This document shows, in pieces, positions 25,598 through 38,400 of a DNA stretch of 64,000 nucleotides. The DNA is from Desulfobulbus sp. (GTDB taxonomy: Bacteria > Desulfobacterota > Desulfobulbia > Desulfobulbales > Desulfobulbaceae). Location of the stretch: positions 62,001 to 126,000 of the forward strand of contig JAITGO010000006.1 in the NCBI GenBank assembly GCA_031280615.1, read 5' to 3'. A model generated the notes under the pieces. The model was not told the origin of the DNA. It did no database searches and was given only the letters and a program-made list of their open reading frames with translations. The first letter of the stretch is position 1. Each line of letters starts with the position of its first letter. A program made the position numbers and the translations under genes.

Positions 25598-27205
25598 ATG
25601 CTTATCCAAACTGAAGAACGATATCAACAGGCGGCCCGAAGCTATCAGGAAAAGGGGTATTGGCAACCCTGGCCTCTGGGCCAACAGCTCCGCAGGTGGG
25701 CGAAAACCCACGGCGAACGGATTGCCCTGGTCGACGGTGAGGACCGTCTTTCCTATCTCGATCTTGACCGGCGGGTGGATGCAATGGCTGTCGGCCTACA
25801 TCGCCTGGGATTGCGTTGCGGCGACCGCGTCTTGCTGCAACTGCCCAATAGCACGGCATTCGTTGTCACCGCCTTTGCTCTGTTTCGCCTCGGCGTCGTC
25901 CCGGTCATGATGATGATGGCCAACCGCGAAAGAGATATCGACGCCTTTTGCGCCCTGGCCAGGCCGACGGCCTACATCACCACCGCCGCCTTTCTGGGGT
26001 ACGACCATCGTGCCCTGGCGGAAAAGGCGCAGGAACGGCACAACTGCCTGCGTTATGTCCTGGTCGACGGGGCCTGGACCGATGACCACGGCGTCACCTG
26101 CCAGATCGAGATTCCGAACGCAACCTATGCCGACGACGGCCAACCCAGCGCCACGGCCACGGCCGTGCTGCTGCTTTCCGGCGGCACGACCGGAACCTCG
26201 AAACTCATTCCGCGCACCCATGCGGACTATGCCTACAATGCCCGCGAATCGGCCAAATTGTGCGGATTTTCCGCCGACACCGTGTACTTGGCGGCGCTGC
26301 CGGTCGCCCATAATTTCCCCCTGGCTTGTCCCGGCATCATCGGAACCTTTTCGGTCGGCGGCAAGGTCGTGCTGACCCGCTCCCCGGCCTTTGAAGAAGC
26401 CTTCCCCCTGATCGAACGGGAACGGGTGACCCATACCGCCCTGGTGCCGCCTCTGGTCAATCTTTGGCTCAATGCCTGCGAATGGGAACGCGCCGATTTG
26501 TCTTCCCTGGTTCTGCTCCAGGTGGGCGGTTCCGCTCTCGACCCCAAACTGGCCGCCCGGGTCGGGCCGACGCTGGGCTGCCTGCTGCAGCAGGTGTTCG
26601 GCATGGCCGAAGGACTGCTGTGCTACACCCGACCGGACGATTCCGAAGCAACAGTCCTCCATACCCAAGGACGGCCGCTCTCCGACGACGACGAAATCCG
26701 CATCGTCGATGCGGACGGCAAGGACGTTGCCCATGGCGAAGCCGGCGAATTGCAGGTGCGCGGCCCGTATACCATCCGGGGATACTATTGTGCCGAGGCG
26801 CAGAACAAAAGCTCCTTTACCAAGGATGGCTTTTACCGCTCCGGCGATTGGGTGCGGCTCACGGCCGAGGGCAATTTCGTTGTCGAGGGACGGATCAAGG
26901 ACATCGTCAATCGCGCTGGGGAAAAGATCGCCGCCCCGGAAATCGAGGCCATGCTGAAAGCGCATCCCGATATCCAGGATGCCGCGCTGGTTCCGTTGCC
27001 GGATGAACATCTGGGCGAACGCAGTTGCGTGTTCGTGATGGCCAAGGGCGCCACCCTGGATCTGCCGGCAATCCGCGCCTTCATGCTGGCTAACGGGGCG
27101 GCTCGCCACAAAATCCCGGATCAACTCGAGTTGATCGACTTCTGGCCCCTGACCGGAGCGGGAAAAATCGACAAACGCAAACTGGTCGCCATGGCCGCCG
27201 GCTGA
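25598..27205 (+). CDS. ybtE: Salicyl-AMP ligase (YbtE/PchD-like)
   Basis: A 535-residue stand-alone adenylation enzyme that activates an aryl acid and loads it onto the NRPS aryl carrier domain. Core motifs are LSGGTTGTSKLIPRTH (about 193-208), YRSGDWVRL and the C-terminal GAGKIDKRKL. In the aryl pocket, VAHNFPLACPG (236-246) has the His-Asn pair of the EntE/DhbE family and Cys244 where 2,3-dihydroxybenzoate enzymes have Ser. That change is established for salicylate-specific members (YbtE, PchD, MbtA). The salicylate synthase gene follows 43 bp later, which agrees. The symbol is borrowed from the Yersinia homologue. Confidence 0.92.
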   Translation: MLIQTEERYQQAARSYQEKGYWQPWPLGQQLRRWAKTHGERIALVDGEDRLSYLDLDRRVDAMAVGLHRLGLRCGDRVLLQLPNSTAFVVTAFALFRLGVVPVMMMMANRERDIDAFCALARPTAYITTAAFLGYDHRALAEKAQERHNCLRYVLVDGAWTDDHGVTCQIEIPNATYADDGQPSATATAVLLLSGGTTGTSKLIPRTHADYAYNARESAKLCGFSADTVYLAALPVAHNFPLACPGIIGTFSVGGKVVLTRSPAFEEAFPLIERERVTHTALVPPLVNLWLNACEWERADLSSLVLLQVGGSALDPKLAARVGPTLGCLLQQVFGMAEGLLCYTRPDDSEATVLHTQGRPLSDDDEIRIVDADGKDVAHGEAGELQVRGPYTIRGYYCAEAQNKSSFTKDGFYRSGDWVRLTAEGNFVVEGRIKDIVNRAGEKIAAPEIEAMLKAHPDIQDAALVPLPDEHLGERSCVFVMAKGATLDLPAIRAFMLANGAARHKIPDQLELIDFWPLTGAGKIDKRKLVAMAAG

Positions 27206-27248
27206 CCCGAAAACCGATTCCATCCACGCACAACGATACGAGGTTGCC

Positions 27249-28634
27249 ATGAACACGAACACAGTCTGTCCGCAACAGGCATTTTGCGAGAAAACACTGC
27301 CATTCCAGGGCGATCCCTTGCTGTATGCCGGACTTTTCGCCGAGTCCGGGCTGGCGGAAGACTATCTGGTCTACGAACGGGGCGGGGAATGGTTCCTGGG
27401 GTTCGGGGTGGCGGCCCGGCTACGCTTCAACGTGCAAACCACGACGCTGGAAGCGGGAGAACAGGTGTTTTCCTGGCCCAGCGGCACTGCCGCCGATTCC
27501 GTCCACCGGGCATTGCGCTCCCTGCCGCTGGACAAGTGGCGGGTCTACGGCATCGCCCATTTCGAACTGGCGCGCCATACCTATCACCTAGAGGCGGCCG
27601 AACCAGTGCATGACCTGCTGCAACTGTTTGTCCCGGCCTATGAGGTGCACCTGAAGGATAATTGGGCGAGCTTGCGCGCCATGGAGACAGCATCTTTTCA
27701 GCGCCTCGTCGATCTGTTCGAGTCCATCCAGCAGGAGATCTTACGGGACAACGGCCGGTCGCAGCGAGTGATGGATCTCGAGGAACGCATCCGCACCCGC
27801 CGGCTCGCGGTCCCGGATATGCGCACCTGCAATACCGAAATCTACGGCCAGGCCGTGACCGAGGCGGTGCGGGAAATCTCGTCCCGCAACTACAAGAAGG
27901 TCATCCTTTCCCGCGCTATCCCCCTGGCGCGGCCGATCGACATGCCGGCCAGCTACGTGGCCGGCCGTCGGCCGAACACCCCTGCCCGTTCCTACCTGCT
28001 CAAGCTGGACGGCCTGCAAGCCTGCGGCTTCAGCCCGGAAACCGTGCTCGAGGCCGATGCGGACGGCTGGGTCAGCACTCGCCCCCTGGCCGGCACCCGC
28101 TCCATGGGCGCCAACGAAGAAGAGGAGTGCCGTCTGCGCGACGAATTGCTCAACGACACCAAGGAGGTCCACGAACACGCGGTTTCCGTCCAACTGGCCT
28201 TTGCCGAATTGTGCAAGGTCTGCCGGCATGGTTCGGTCTGCGTCAACGACTTCATGTCGGTTTCGCGGCGGAACTCGGTGCAGCATCTGGCATCGCGTCT
28301 CAAGGGGCAGCTGGCGAACGGCTATACCGCTTGGCACGCCTTCGATGCGCTCTTTCCGGCGGTCACGGCCACCGGCATCCCCAAGAAAGAGTCCTTGGCG
28401 GCGATTGCCCGGATGGAGCCCTGCCCGCGCGGCCTGTATGCGGGATGCGTAATGGTGGCCGACCATACCGGCGCGCTCGATGCGGCCCTGGTGCTACGGA
28501 GCGTCTACCAACAGGAACGGCAGGCCTGGATGCAGGTGGGGGCGGGTATTGTCGAGAAATCCACCCCGGAACGGGAAATCGAGGAAACCTGCGAAAAGAT
28601 CAGCAGCGTGTCCCGTTACCTGGTGCATGCGTAA
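27249..28634 (+). CDS. ybtS: Salicylate synthase (YbtS/Irp9/MbtI-like)
   Basis: A 461-residue member of the chorismate-utilising MST family. It converts chorismate via isochorismate to salicylate and pyruvate in one Mg-dependent enzyme. Visible family motifs are STRPLAGTRSMG, KEVHEHAVSVQLAFAEL and FPAVTATGIPKKE; the last is characteristic of salicylate synthases rather than anthranilate or plain isochorismate synthases. No separate pyruvate lyase (PchB-type) gene is present, which supports the one-enzyme route. It supplies salicylate to the ligase encoded just upstream. Chorismate is shared with the menaquinone pathway (mqnA at 58950). Confidence 0.9.
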   Translation: MNTNTVCPQQAFCEKTLPFQGDPLLYAGLFAESGLAEDYLVYERGGEWFLGFGVAARLRFNVQTTTLEAGEQVFSWPSGTAADSVHRALRSLPLDKWRVYGIAHFELARHTYHLEAAEPVHDLLQLFVPAYEVHLKDNWASLRAMETASFQRLVDLFESIQQEILRDNGRSQRVMDLEERIRTRRLAVPDMRTCNTEIYGQAVTEAVREISSRNYKKVILSRAIPLARPIDMPASYVAGRRPNTPARSYLLKLDGLQACGFSPETVLEADADGWVSTRPLAGTRSMGANEEEECRLRDELLNDTKEVHEHAVSVQLAFAELCKVCRHGSVCVNDFMSVSRRNSVQHLASRLKGQLANGYTAWHAFDALFPAVTATGIPKKESLAAIARMEPCPRGLYAGCVMVADHTGALDAALVLRSVYQQERQAWMQVGAGIVEKSTPEREIEETCEKISSVSRYLVHA

Positions 28635-28697
28635 GCAACGGTGCGCAACAAGCGACCCAATACCGGATCATTCCATCCCGAGGAGCAAGACGACGCC

Positions 28698-29327
28698 GTG
28701 AATATTCTCGTTATCGGAGCCAGCCGCGGCATAGGCGCGCATCTGGTCGAACAGGCCCTGGCCGGCGGCCACCGGGTTACGGCGCTGGTCCGCAACCCGT
28801 CCACCTTCAAGCAAACCGGCGGCCTGTTGCAGGTGGTGCAAGGCGACATCCGCGACCCGGATGCGGTGTACCGAGCCACAGTCGGGCAGGATGCGGTCGG
28901 CCTGGCCATCGGCTGCCGGCCGAGTTGCACTCCCATTTCCCTGTTTTCAACCGGCACGGCCCATGTCCTTGCCGCCATGCGGGCGCACAGGGTCGGAAAA
29001 TTGGTGTGCGTCACCGGAATAGGGGCCGGCGACAGCCGGGGCCATGGCGGCTTCGTGTACGACAGGCTGATCCGGCCGGTGTTGTTGCGCACCATGTACG
29101 ACGACAAGGAGCGGCAGGAGCGCGCCATCCGGGAATCCGACCGCGATTGGGTGATCGTGCGGCCGGTTTTTTTGACCAACGGTCCGTTGACCGGCGCCTA
29201 TGCGGTACGGACCGACCTCGCCGGGGTCAGGGCCGGCAAAATTTCCCGGGCGGATGTCGCCCATTTCATGCTCGGCCAGATGACAGCCATGAACTGGCGG
29301 CACATGGCCCCATTGGTGACGACGTGA
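28698..29327 (+). CDS. Atypical short-chain dehydrogenase/NmrA-like NAD(P)-binding protein
   Basis: A protein of about 209 residues with a Rossmann N-terminus (VNILVIGASRGIGAHLV, G-A-S-R-G-I-G) and the atypical-SDR features GDIRDPDAVYRA, VCVTGIGAG and DRDWVIVRP. A YDDK replaces the classical YxxxK, as in flavin-reductase or NmrA-like proteins. The start is uncertain: GTG 28698 begins exactly at the Rossmann strand, while GTG 28641 would add 19 residues. It sits between the salicylate synthase and NRPS genes in the same direction, so a role in reducing or regulating the pathway is likely. Yersiniabactin and pyochelin clusters have no equivalent that I know of. Confidence 0.75.
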   Translation: MNILVIGASRGIGAHLVEQALAGGHRVTALVRNPSTFKQTGGLLQVVQGDIRDPDAVYRATVGQDAVGLAIGCRPSCTPISLFSTGTAHVLAAMRAHRVGKLVCVTGIGAGDSRGHGGFVYDRLIRPVLLRTMYDDKERQERAIRESDRDWVIVRPVFLTNGPLTGAYAVRTDLAGVRAGKISRADVAHFMLGQMTAMNWRHMAPLVTT

Positions 29328-29463
29328 CAGCCTAGCGTAACACGCCGATTTATCGATTGAACGTATCGGGGGCATTCCCCGTCGTCCAGGCACGGCAACC
29401 GTCACGGTGCGTTTGCCTGGTTTCCACCCGCCTTTTTTGTATCTGATCACAAGGAAAACGCCC

Positions 29464-32400
29464 ATGTTCGACACGCCGCTCAATATGCCCCAGACAACCG
29501 CCCAGCCCATCCTCAGTCTTGCGGAAATGAAAAAGGATATTCAGGAGATGCTGTCCGAGGCCGTTGCCATCGGCATGGAGGACAATCTCGTCGAACTGGG
29601 AGTGGATTCGATGCAGGTGATGCGCCTGGTCAACAAATGGCGGCGCGCCGGCATGGACGTGAGCTTTGCCGCCCTGATGGAACGGCCCCGGCTGGACGAC
29701 TGGTCCCGGTTTCTCACCTTGCGGCAAAGCAGGAAAAAAGCCCTCCATGTCGAACTGCCGGAGGCGCACGACAAAGGGCCCTTTGCCTTGAGCGACGTGC
29801 AGTACGCCTATTGGATCGGCCGGCGGCCGGATCAGCCCCTGGGCGATATTTCCTGTCACGCCTACCTTGAAATCGATGGCAAGGGCGTGGACCCCGAACG
29901 GCTGCATACCGCCTGGTTGCGCGTGCAGCGGCATCACCCCATGCTGCGGGCCCGTTTTCTCGAACAGGGCGAGCAGGAAATCCTGGAGACTCCGTTTTCT
30001 TCGACAATAACGGTGCACGACCTCCGCGCCCATGCTCCGGCGCAGCGCGAAGAGGCGTTGGCGGCCACCAGGGCACGCCTGTCGCATCGCCTGCTGCGCG
30101 TGGAGCTGGGTGAGGTGGCCGGGCTTGAATTGAGCCTGCTTCCGGAGCGCCGCACCCGTCTCCACTTCGATCTTGACCTGCTGGTCGCCGACGTGCACAG
30201 CCTGCACCTCGTCCTCCGCGACCTGGCGCGCGCCTATGCGGGACAATTGCCCCTGGCGGCACCGGCTGGCTGGAGTTTTGCCGCCTATCTTCGCCGGGAA
30301 GCCGCCAGCCAGGAATACGACCTGGACCTTGCCCGCCGGTATTGGCAAAAACGCCTGTCCGAGCTTCCCGGCGCCCCCGGCTTGCCGCTTGCCCTCCAAC
30401 CGGAAAAGATGCGAGCCCCTGAATTCAAAAGGCGTTTGCACCGCCTGCCCCTGGCGGCCTGGCAACAGTTACAGCGCCACGCCGCCAGCCATCATCTGAC
30501 CCCGGCCATGGTGCTGTTGACCGCCTATGCCGAGGTGCTCGACCGCTGGAGCGCCACCTCGCGGTTTTTGATCAACATCCCGCTCTTCGACCGGCAGGAG
30601 CATGCCGACGAACTCGCCCAGGTTGTCGCCGATTTCACCAACCTGTTGTTGCTGGCAATCGATTGCAGCCAGGTGCGGACCTTTGTCCAGCGGGCGCACG
30701 ACATCCAGTCCCAATTCCATCAGGACGTAGCCCATGCGCGCTATTCCGGGGTGCAGGTGTTACGCGATCTCGCCCGCCTGCGAACCGGAGAGAGGACCGT
30801 GGCGCCGGTGGTCTTTGCCTCGAATCTGGGAACGTCGCTGATCGGTCCCGAATGCAGGGAACAGCTTGGCCGGCTGCACTGGATGATCAGCCAGACCCCG
30901 CAGGTGTGGCTCGATTTCCAGACCTACGAGGACGAGGACGGACTGCTCCTGGCCTGGGACGCGGTGGACGCGCTTTTCCCGGAGGGCCTGGTCGATCAGA
31001 TGTTTGCCGCCTATGCTCGGCTGCTCGACACCTTGATCGCCGATGCAAAGCAGTGGCAGACCGCCTGCGACCTGCTGGCCGGCTCGCCCCAGGCCAACCG
31101 TTGGCAGCAGGCGTTGGCCTTGCCCGCAGCCATGCCGGAAAAAACGGAACAATGCCTGCATCGTGATTTCTTCCGCCACGCGGCTGCATCCCCGGAGCGC
31201 ATCGCCCTGATCGATCCGCAGCGCGGGCCGATTCGGTACGGTCAGCTGGCCGACCAGGCACTTCGGGTGGCGGCCTTGCTCAAGCACCATGGCGTGGCCG
31301 GCAACGACGCGGTCGCTATCACCCTGCCCAGGGGCGCGGACCAGATCGCGGCCGCCCTCGGCATTCTGGCCCTGGGCGCCACCTATGTGCCGGTGGGCAT
31401 CGACCAACCCGCGTCCCGCCGTCGATCCGTGCACAGCCAGGCCGCCATCGCCCATGTCCTCACCGATGGCGGCCGGTTGTCCAGCCTGCCCTGGCCGCCG
31501 GACTGCACGCCGCTCGATATCGCCGCCGCCGGCCAAGTGCAGGCGCTGCCGCAGCCGATGGACGTGCATCCCGACCAGTCGGCCTATATCATCTTCACCT
31601 CGGGTTCGACCGGGACGCCCAAGGGCGTGGAAGTCAGCCACCGGGCCGCCTGGAACACCGTCGACGACATCAACACCCGTTACGAGGTCCGGGAAACCGA
31701 CCGGGTGCTGGCGGTTTCCTCTCTCGATTTCGACCTGTCGGTCTACGATATCTTCGGACTGCTGGGTCGGGGCGGTTCCCTGGTTTTGGTGGGCGAAGAG
31801 CACCGGCGCGATGCAAGCCAATGGCTGGAGCTGGTACGCCGACACCAGGCGACCCTGTGGAATTCGGTGCCGATGCTTCTGGACATGCTGCTGCACGTGG
31901 CGGAATCCACCGCATCCCATCCGCTGCCGCTGCGATTGGCACTGCTCTCAGGCGACTGGATCGGGCTCGATTTGCCGGGCAGGCTGCGGGCTGCGGCTCC
32001 ATCCTGCCGGGTGGCGGCCCTGGGCGGTGCCACCGAGGCGGCCATCTGGTCCAATGCGTTCGATGTTTCCTTGCCGCTGCCGGAACAATGGCAATCCATT
32101 CCCTACGGCCAGCCCTTGCGTTCCCAGGCTTACCGGGTCGTCGACGAGCTGGGCCGCGACTGCCCGGATCACGTAGCCGGTGAGCTGTGGATTGGCGGCG
32201 CCGGCCTGGCCAAGGGCTATCGGGGGGCACCGGAGTTGACCGCCGAACGGTTTGTGGTACGCGACAACCTGCGCTGGTACCGCACCGGCGACCTGGGGCG
32301 GTACATGGCCGACGGCCATCTCGAATTCCTCGGCCGGCGCGATTTCCAGGTGAAGATCCGGGGGCACCGGATTGAAACCGGCGAAATCGAGACCTTGCTG

Positions 32401-35400
32401 CGCCGCCATCCCGGCGTGCAGGAGGCGGTAGTCACGGCAATCGGCACGCCGGGTAAAAGCAGGCACTTGGCCGCCTATGTCGTGGCCGATTCGGCCGATG
32501 CCTCGCTTTTCGACGAATTGGTGCAGGACGAGGACCAGGCAACCCGTCTTGCCCACAGCCTGGTGCAGGCCGGGCGGCAACAGGCCGGCCGACTGCCCGC
32601 TCGGGACGTGCGCGAAGCATACACCCAATTCTGGCAAGGGATGGAAGACCTGGCCATACCGATGATCTGCCAAAGCCTGAATGCCATGGGCGTGTTCATC
32701 CGGGAAGGGGAGCGGTACACGCTTGACCTCTTGCTCAGGCGCTGCCGCATCAAGGACGAATATCGCCGCCTGCTGGGCCAATGGCTGGCAGTCCTGACCG
32801 AAGAGGGGCTGTTGCACCGGGAAGACGCCCAGACCTGGGTCGGCACGCGGGCCCTGGCAACGGCAACCTCGCCGGAACAACTGGCCGCGCGCTGGGAGAA
32901 AATCACCGCCGCCGCGCAGCGGGATGCCCACGCCGTCATCCTGCTCGATTACCTGCGCCAGTGCTGCGCCAGCCATCCCGCCCTGCTGCGGGGAGAACTC
33001 AACCCGCTGCAACTTTTTTTCCCCGAAGGTTCCTGGCATGTCACCGAAGCGCTCTATCAACACAATCCCCTGGCCGACTACTACAACCGCATCGTCGGCC
33101 AAATCGTGGCGGCTATTGTTGCGGCCCTGCCGGCCGACCGTCCGCTACGGATTCTGGAAATCGGCGCCGGCACCGGCGGCACCGCCGCCTCGGTCCTGCC
33201 GCATTTGCCGGCCAACCGGACCCGCTACCTGTATACCGACATCACCGCCTTTTTCGTGGCCGGGGCCCAGGAAAAATTCAAGGCCTATCCCTTCGTGGAA
33301 TACCGGCAGCTCGACATCGACCGGGATCCGCTGCTGCAGGGATTCACGCCGCACAGCTTCGACCTGGTCCTGGCCGCCAACGTCCTGCACGACGCCCGCC
33401 ACCTGAACACCACCCTGGCCGCGCTCGGCAGACTGCTGGCTCCCGGCGGCCATTTCGTCATTCTCGAGGGCACCAGAAACATCCGCCTGCAAATGCTCAG
33501 CATCGGCTTTATCGAGGGACTGAGCCATTTCGCCGACGAACGGCTCAAGGACAACCTGCCCCTGCTATCGGTGGACAGGTGGCAAGCCCTGCTGGCGGCC
33601 AGCGGCCTGGAGCCCCTGGCAACCTTTCCCGAGCGTAACGAACTGGGCGCCGCCTTTTTCGAGCAGCACGTGCTGGTGGCCCGGTCGCCGCTGCGGGTGC
33701 GTCAATTTTGCCCGGACCGGCTGAGCGCTTTCCTCGAACAACAGGTGCCGTCCTACATGGTGCCGGCGATCTATACCTTGTTGGCAACCCTGCCACTGAC
33801 CGCCAACGGCAAGCTCGACCGCTCCGCCCTGCCGCAGGTTGCCGTGCAGGAAGAGCGCACCGGCGGCGACCGCACGCCCCAGGGACCGCTGGAAACCAAG
33901 CTGGCGGCCGTCTGGCAGGAGGTGCTGTCGCTGCGGCCGGGCCGGCACGACAATTTTTTCGAACTGGGCGGCGATTCCCTGTTGGCGATCCGGATCGTCA
34001 CCCGGATCAAGAACGAATTGGGGCTCGCCCTGTCGCTGGAGCAGTTCTTCGCCAATCCAAGCCTGGCCGAATTGGCGAGGGCACTTGGGCAAAACGACGA
34101 CCAGTCCGCCGAAAATACGGCTGCTTCCCCTGCTTATCCGCCACTCGTTCCGGATGCACCCAACCGGCATGAGCCGTTTCCGCTCACCGAGATCCAGCAA
34201 GCCTACCTGATCGGCCGTAGCGGCGATTATGTTCTGGGGCAGGTGGCCTCGCATTGCTATTTCGAACTCGATGCCGAAACGCTTGACCTCGAGCGCGCCA
34301 ATCGCGCCTGGCAGCGGCTTATCGACCAACATGACATGATGCGGGCGGTGATGCTGGCCGACGGCCGCCAGCGCATTCTTGCCCAGGTGGAACCCTATCG
34401 CATCCGGGTGCTCGACCTGCGGGATCACAGCTTCGCCCAGGCCGAAGTCGAGCTGATGCGGCTGCGGAAGGCCATGTCCCACCAGGTGTTGCCCAGCGAT
34501 CAGTGGCCGCTGTTCGATGTCCGGGCCACGCTGATGCCCGACCAAGACGTGCGCCTGCACATCGGTTTCGACAACCTCATCTTCGATGGCTGGAGCATGT
34601 TCCATCTGCTCAGCGAGTGGCGGCGGCTCTATGACGAGCCCGAAGGCGCTCTGCCGGAGTTGGCGCTTTCCTTCAGGGACTATGTCCTGGCCCGCGAGGC
34701 GCTGCGCGATTCGTCGCACGACCGGAAGGATCGGGAATACTGGTTTGCCAGAATCCCGGAACTGCCGCCGGCCCCGGAATTGCCGCTGGCGTGCGGCCCC
34801 GGCGAACTGCAGGAGCATCGTTTCACCCGCCTGGCGGATCGTCTCGATGCAACAACCTGGCAGGCGTTGCGGCAAAAGGGCAGGGCTGCCGGGATCACTC
34901 CGTCCGGAATGTTGTTGGCGGTTTTTGCCGAGATTATCGCCTTTTGGAGCAAGAGTCCGCAGTTTACCCTCAACCTGACCCAGTTCGACCGCTTGCCGCT
35001 CCATGCCCAGGTCAATGAGTTGATCGGCGATTTTACTTCGCTGACCTTGCTGGCGGTGGACAACGGCCAGGGGGAACATTTCGTCGACCGGGCCCGTGCC
35101 CTGCAACGCCAATTGTGGCAGGACCTCGACCATCCCCTGGTGGGCGGTGTCCAAATCCAGCGCGAACTGGCCCGGCAGCGCAAGGAATACGGCGGCGGCT
35201 TCATGCCGGTTGTCTTCACCAGCGCCCTGGGGGTCGACCAACTTGCCGACAATACCTCGGCAAACAACTGGCTGGGCCGCCTGGTCTACAATATCAGCCA
35301 AACACCCCAGATCTGGCTGGATCACCAGGTGTACGAGCAGGACGGCGCATTGGTGCTCGTCTGGGATGCCGTGGCCGGCCTGTTTCCGGAAAACATGCTG

Positions 35401-38400
35401 GAGCAGATGTTTGCCGCCTACGGCCGCGTTCTCCGGCAACTGGCCACGGACGAGGCGAGCTGGCAACAACGGCGGTTCGACCTGCTGCCGGCAAGCCAGC
35501 AGCAACGCAGGGAGGAGATCAATGCCACCCGGGCACCCGAATGCCGGGATCTGCTGCACACCCTTTTTGCGGACCGGGTCGCGGAACGACCCGACCATCC
35601 CGCGGTCATCGCCCCCGGCCGCAGCCTGAGCTACGGACAATTGGCGCGGCGGTCCCGGCATCTGGCCCTGCTGCTCCGCGACCAAGGTCCGACGGTGAAC
35701 AGCCTGACCGCCGTGGTCATGGAAAAAGGGTGGGAGCAGGTGGTGGCGGCGCTGGCCGTTTTGGTTGCCGGCGGAGCCTATCTGCCCATCGATCCGTCCC
35801 AACCGCGCGAGCGCCTGCACCATCTGCTGACGGAAGGCGCGGTCCGCACCGTGCTCACCCAGTCGTGGCTGCTGCCAGCCCTGGATTGGCCAGAGAGCAT
35901 CGCACTGATTGCCGTCGACGATCTTGACGAGGGCGAGGGTGAAACGCTCTTGCCCGCGCCGGTCCAGCAACCGGAAGATTTGGCCTATGTCCTCTACACC
36001 TCCGGTTCCACCGGCCAACCCAAGGGCGTGATGATCGACCACCGGGGCGCGGTCAACACCATTGTCGATATCAACCGTCGTTTTGGCGTGGGGCCGGACG
36101 ACCGGGTGCTGGCCCTGGCCAATCTGGGCTTCGACCTCTCGGTCTACGATATCTTCGGTGCCTTGGCAGCCGGTGCCGGCATTGTCCTGCCGGAGAGCGA
36201 CGCGGTCAAGGAACCGGCGCATTGGGTGGAGTTGATTCGGCGGCACAAGGTCACCATCTGGAATTCCGTACCGGCCATGATGCGTATGCTGGTGGAACAC
36301 CGGCACCAGACCGGCACCCTGTATCCGTCCCTGCGGTTGGCGCTGTTGAGCGGCGATTGGATTCCGGTGGACCTGCCCGCCAAGATCCGAACCATGACCG
36401 GCGGGGGCAGGGTGGTCGCCCTGGGAGGCGCCACCGAGGCCTCCATCTGGTCCAATGTCTATCCCGTGGACCGCGAGATTCCCGCCGACTGGAACAGCAT
36501 TCCCTATGGCCGGCCGCTGGCCAATCAACGGTTGTACGTGCTCGATACGGCCATGCAACTCAGGCCCGACTGGACGAGCGGGCAACTCTACATCGGCGGC
36601 ATCGGCCTGGCCCATGGATACTGGCAGGATGCCAACAAGACCGAGGCCGTGTTTTTGCGGCATCCGGACTCCGGCGAACGCCTGTACAAAACCGGCGACC
36701 TAGGCCGCTATCTGCCCTCGGGCGATATCGAGTTCCTCGGCCGCGAGGATCACCAGGTCAAGATCAACGGCTATCGGGTGGAACTGGGCGAGGTGGAGGC
36801 TGCCATCAAGAGCCATTCCGCGGTCCTGGAAACGGTGGTCACCGTGGGAGCGGATAACCAATTGTGCGCGTTCCTGACCCTGCAACCGCAGCAGGACGAG
36901 CTGTCCCTGATTCGGGAAATCGAGGCCCAGGAGGCGGATGCGCGTTGGCAGGGTCGCCTGGCCGGCGCGGAACAACGAATGCGGCTGGATAGGGGCCAAA
37001 TCGACCCGGCGGTCCTGAAAACCTTGCATTGGACAATCGAACGGATGGCCCTGGCGGCCATGGCCCGCACCCTGAACGCCTTGGGGCTGTTTGCTCGGAC
37101 CGATGAGCCACATTCCATTGAGGTATTGCTCGAAAAATCGAGGATTGCACCCCGTTATCACGAGCTTTTCCGGCAATGGCTGGCCATCATGGTGCGGGCG
37201 GGCTTGGTGCGGAAAGCAAACGATACCTTTGTTGCCGAGCCTGTTGCCTGGCCCGAAATACCGCCGAGCCGCTCAATCGGCTCAACCGAACCGATTGCCG
37301 AAGACGGCGGTACCGCAGCCGATGCCACCGATACGGCCGAGGCGGTCCATGCCTGGCTGCAACGGGTCGAACCGTTCTGCGTACCGTTGCTGCGCGGCGA
37401 ACGGCAGGCGTTGGAGGTCTTCTTTGCCGAGGAAAACCAACTGACGCCGGAATCGCTGTCCTGCCTGCTGCCGGGCGCGGCCGCAACCCTGGAGATCATG
37501 CAGGCCGTGACCGGTGTCCTGGCCCGGCAGGCATCCGAGGCCAAGCCGCTCAGAATCCTCCACCTCGGTACCCGCAGCCTCAAGGCGGCCCGCGCCTGGT
37601 TGGACCAAGTGGCATCGTTGCCTGTCCATTGCACCTTCAGCGAGCAGTCGCTCTTTTTTGTCGAGCACTTGCAGGCAGCCTGTGCCGACTTGCCCTCGGC
37701 CGACATCCGCCTGCTCGACATCGACCGGGAACCGGTTCTGCAAGGATGGCCCCTGTATGCCTTTGACCTGATCGTCGCCGACCAGGCCCTGCACCGGGCC
37801 GCTCACATTCCCACCGCGCTCGCCAACCTTCAAAGCCTGCTCGCTCCTGGCGGCCTGCTGCTGGCGCGGGAAGGCACCGTGAACAGCCATCTACAACAAC
37901 TCAGCGCCGCCTTGCTCGAAGATGGTTTTCTCCGGTTCACCGATGAACGGGCCGCCACCAGGCAACCGTTTTTAAATCACCGCCGGTGGGCCGCTGTTTT
38001 GGACGAGGCCGGATTCCACCGCGTTGAGGTGCCGTTCGGCGAGATGTCGGCGGTCTTGGGCCAGACCGTGCTCATGGCGCAAGCTCCGAATCGGGTCCGG
38101 GTCTTTGCCCCGGAGCTGCTCCAGGACTTCCTTGCCCACAAGCTCCCGGACTACATGCGGCCGGCCCATTGCGTGCCACTGGCCGCCTTTCCCCTGACCG
38201 GCAACGGCAAGATCGACCGCAAGGCGCTGGTTGCCCCGCAGGGAGCGGAACGCGGTGACGCCGGTCAATTCACTGCTGCCGCCACCACAACGGAGCGGCA
38301 GTTGGCCGCAATCTGGGCGGATGTCTTGCAGTTGGAGCAGGTCAGCGTGTCGGCCAACTTCTTCGAATTGGGTGGGGATTCGCTGTTGGCCACCCGGATC

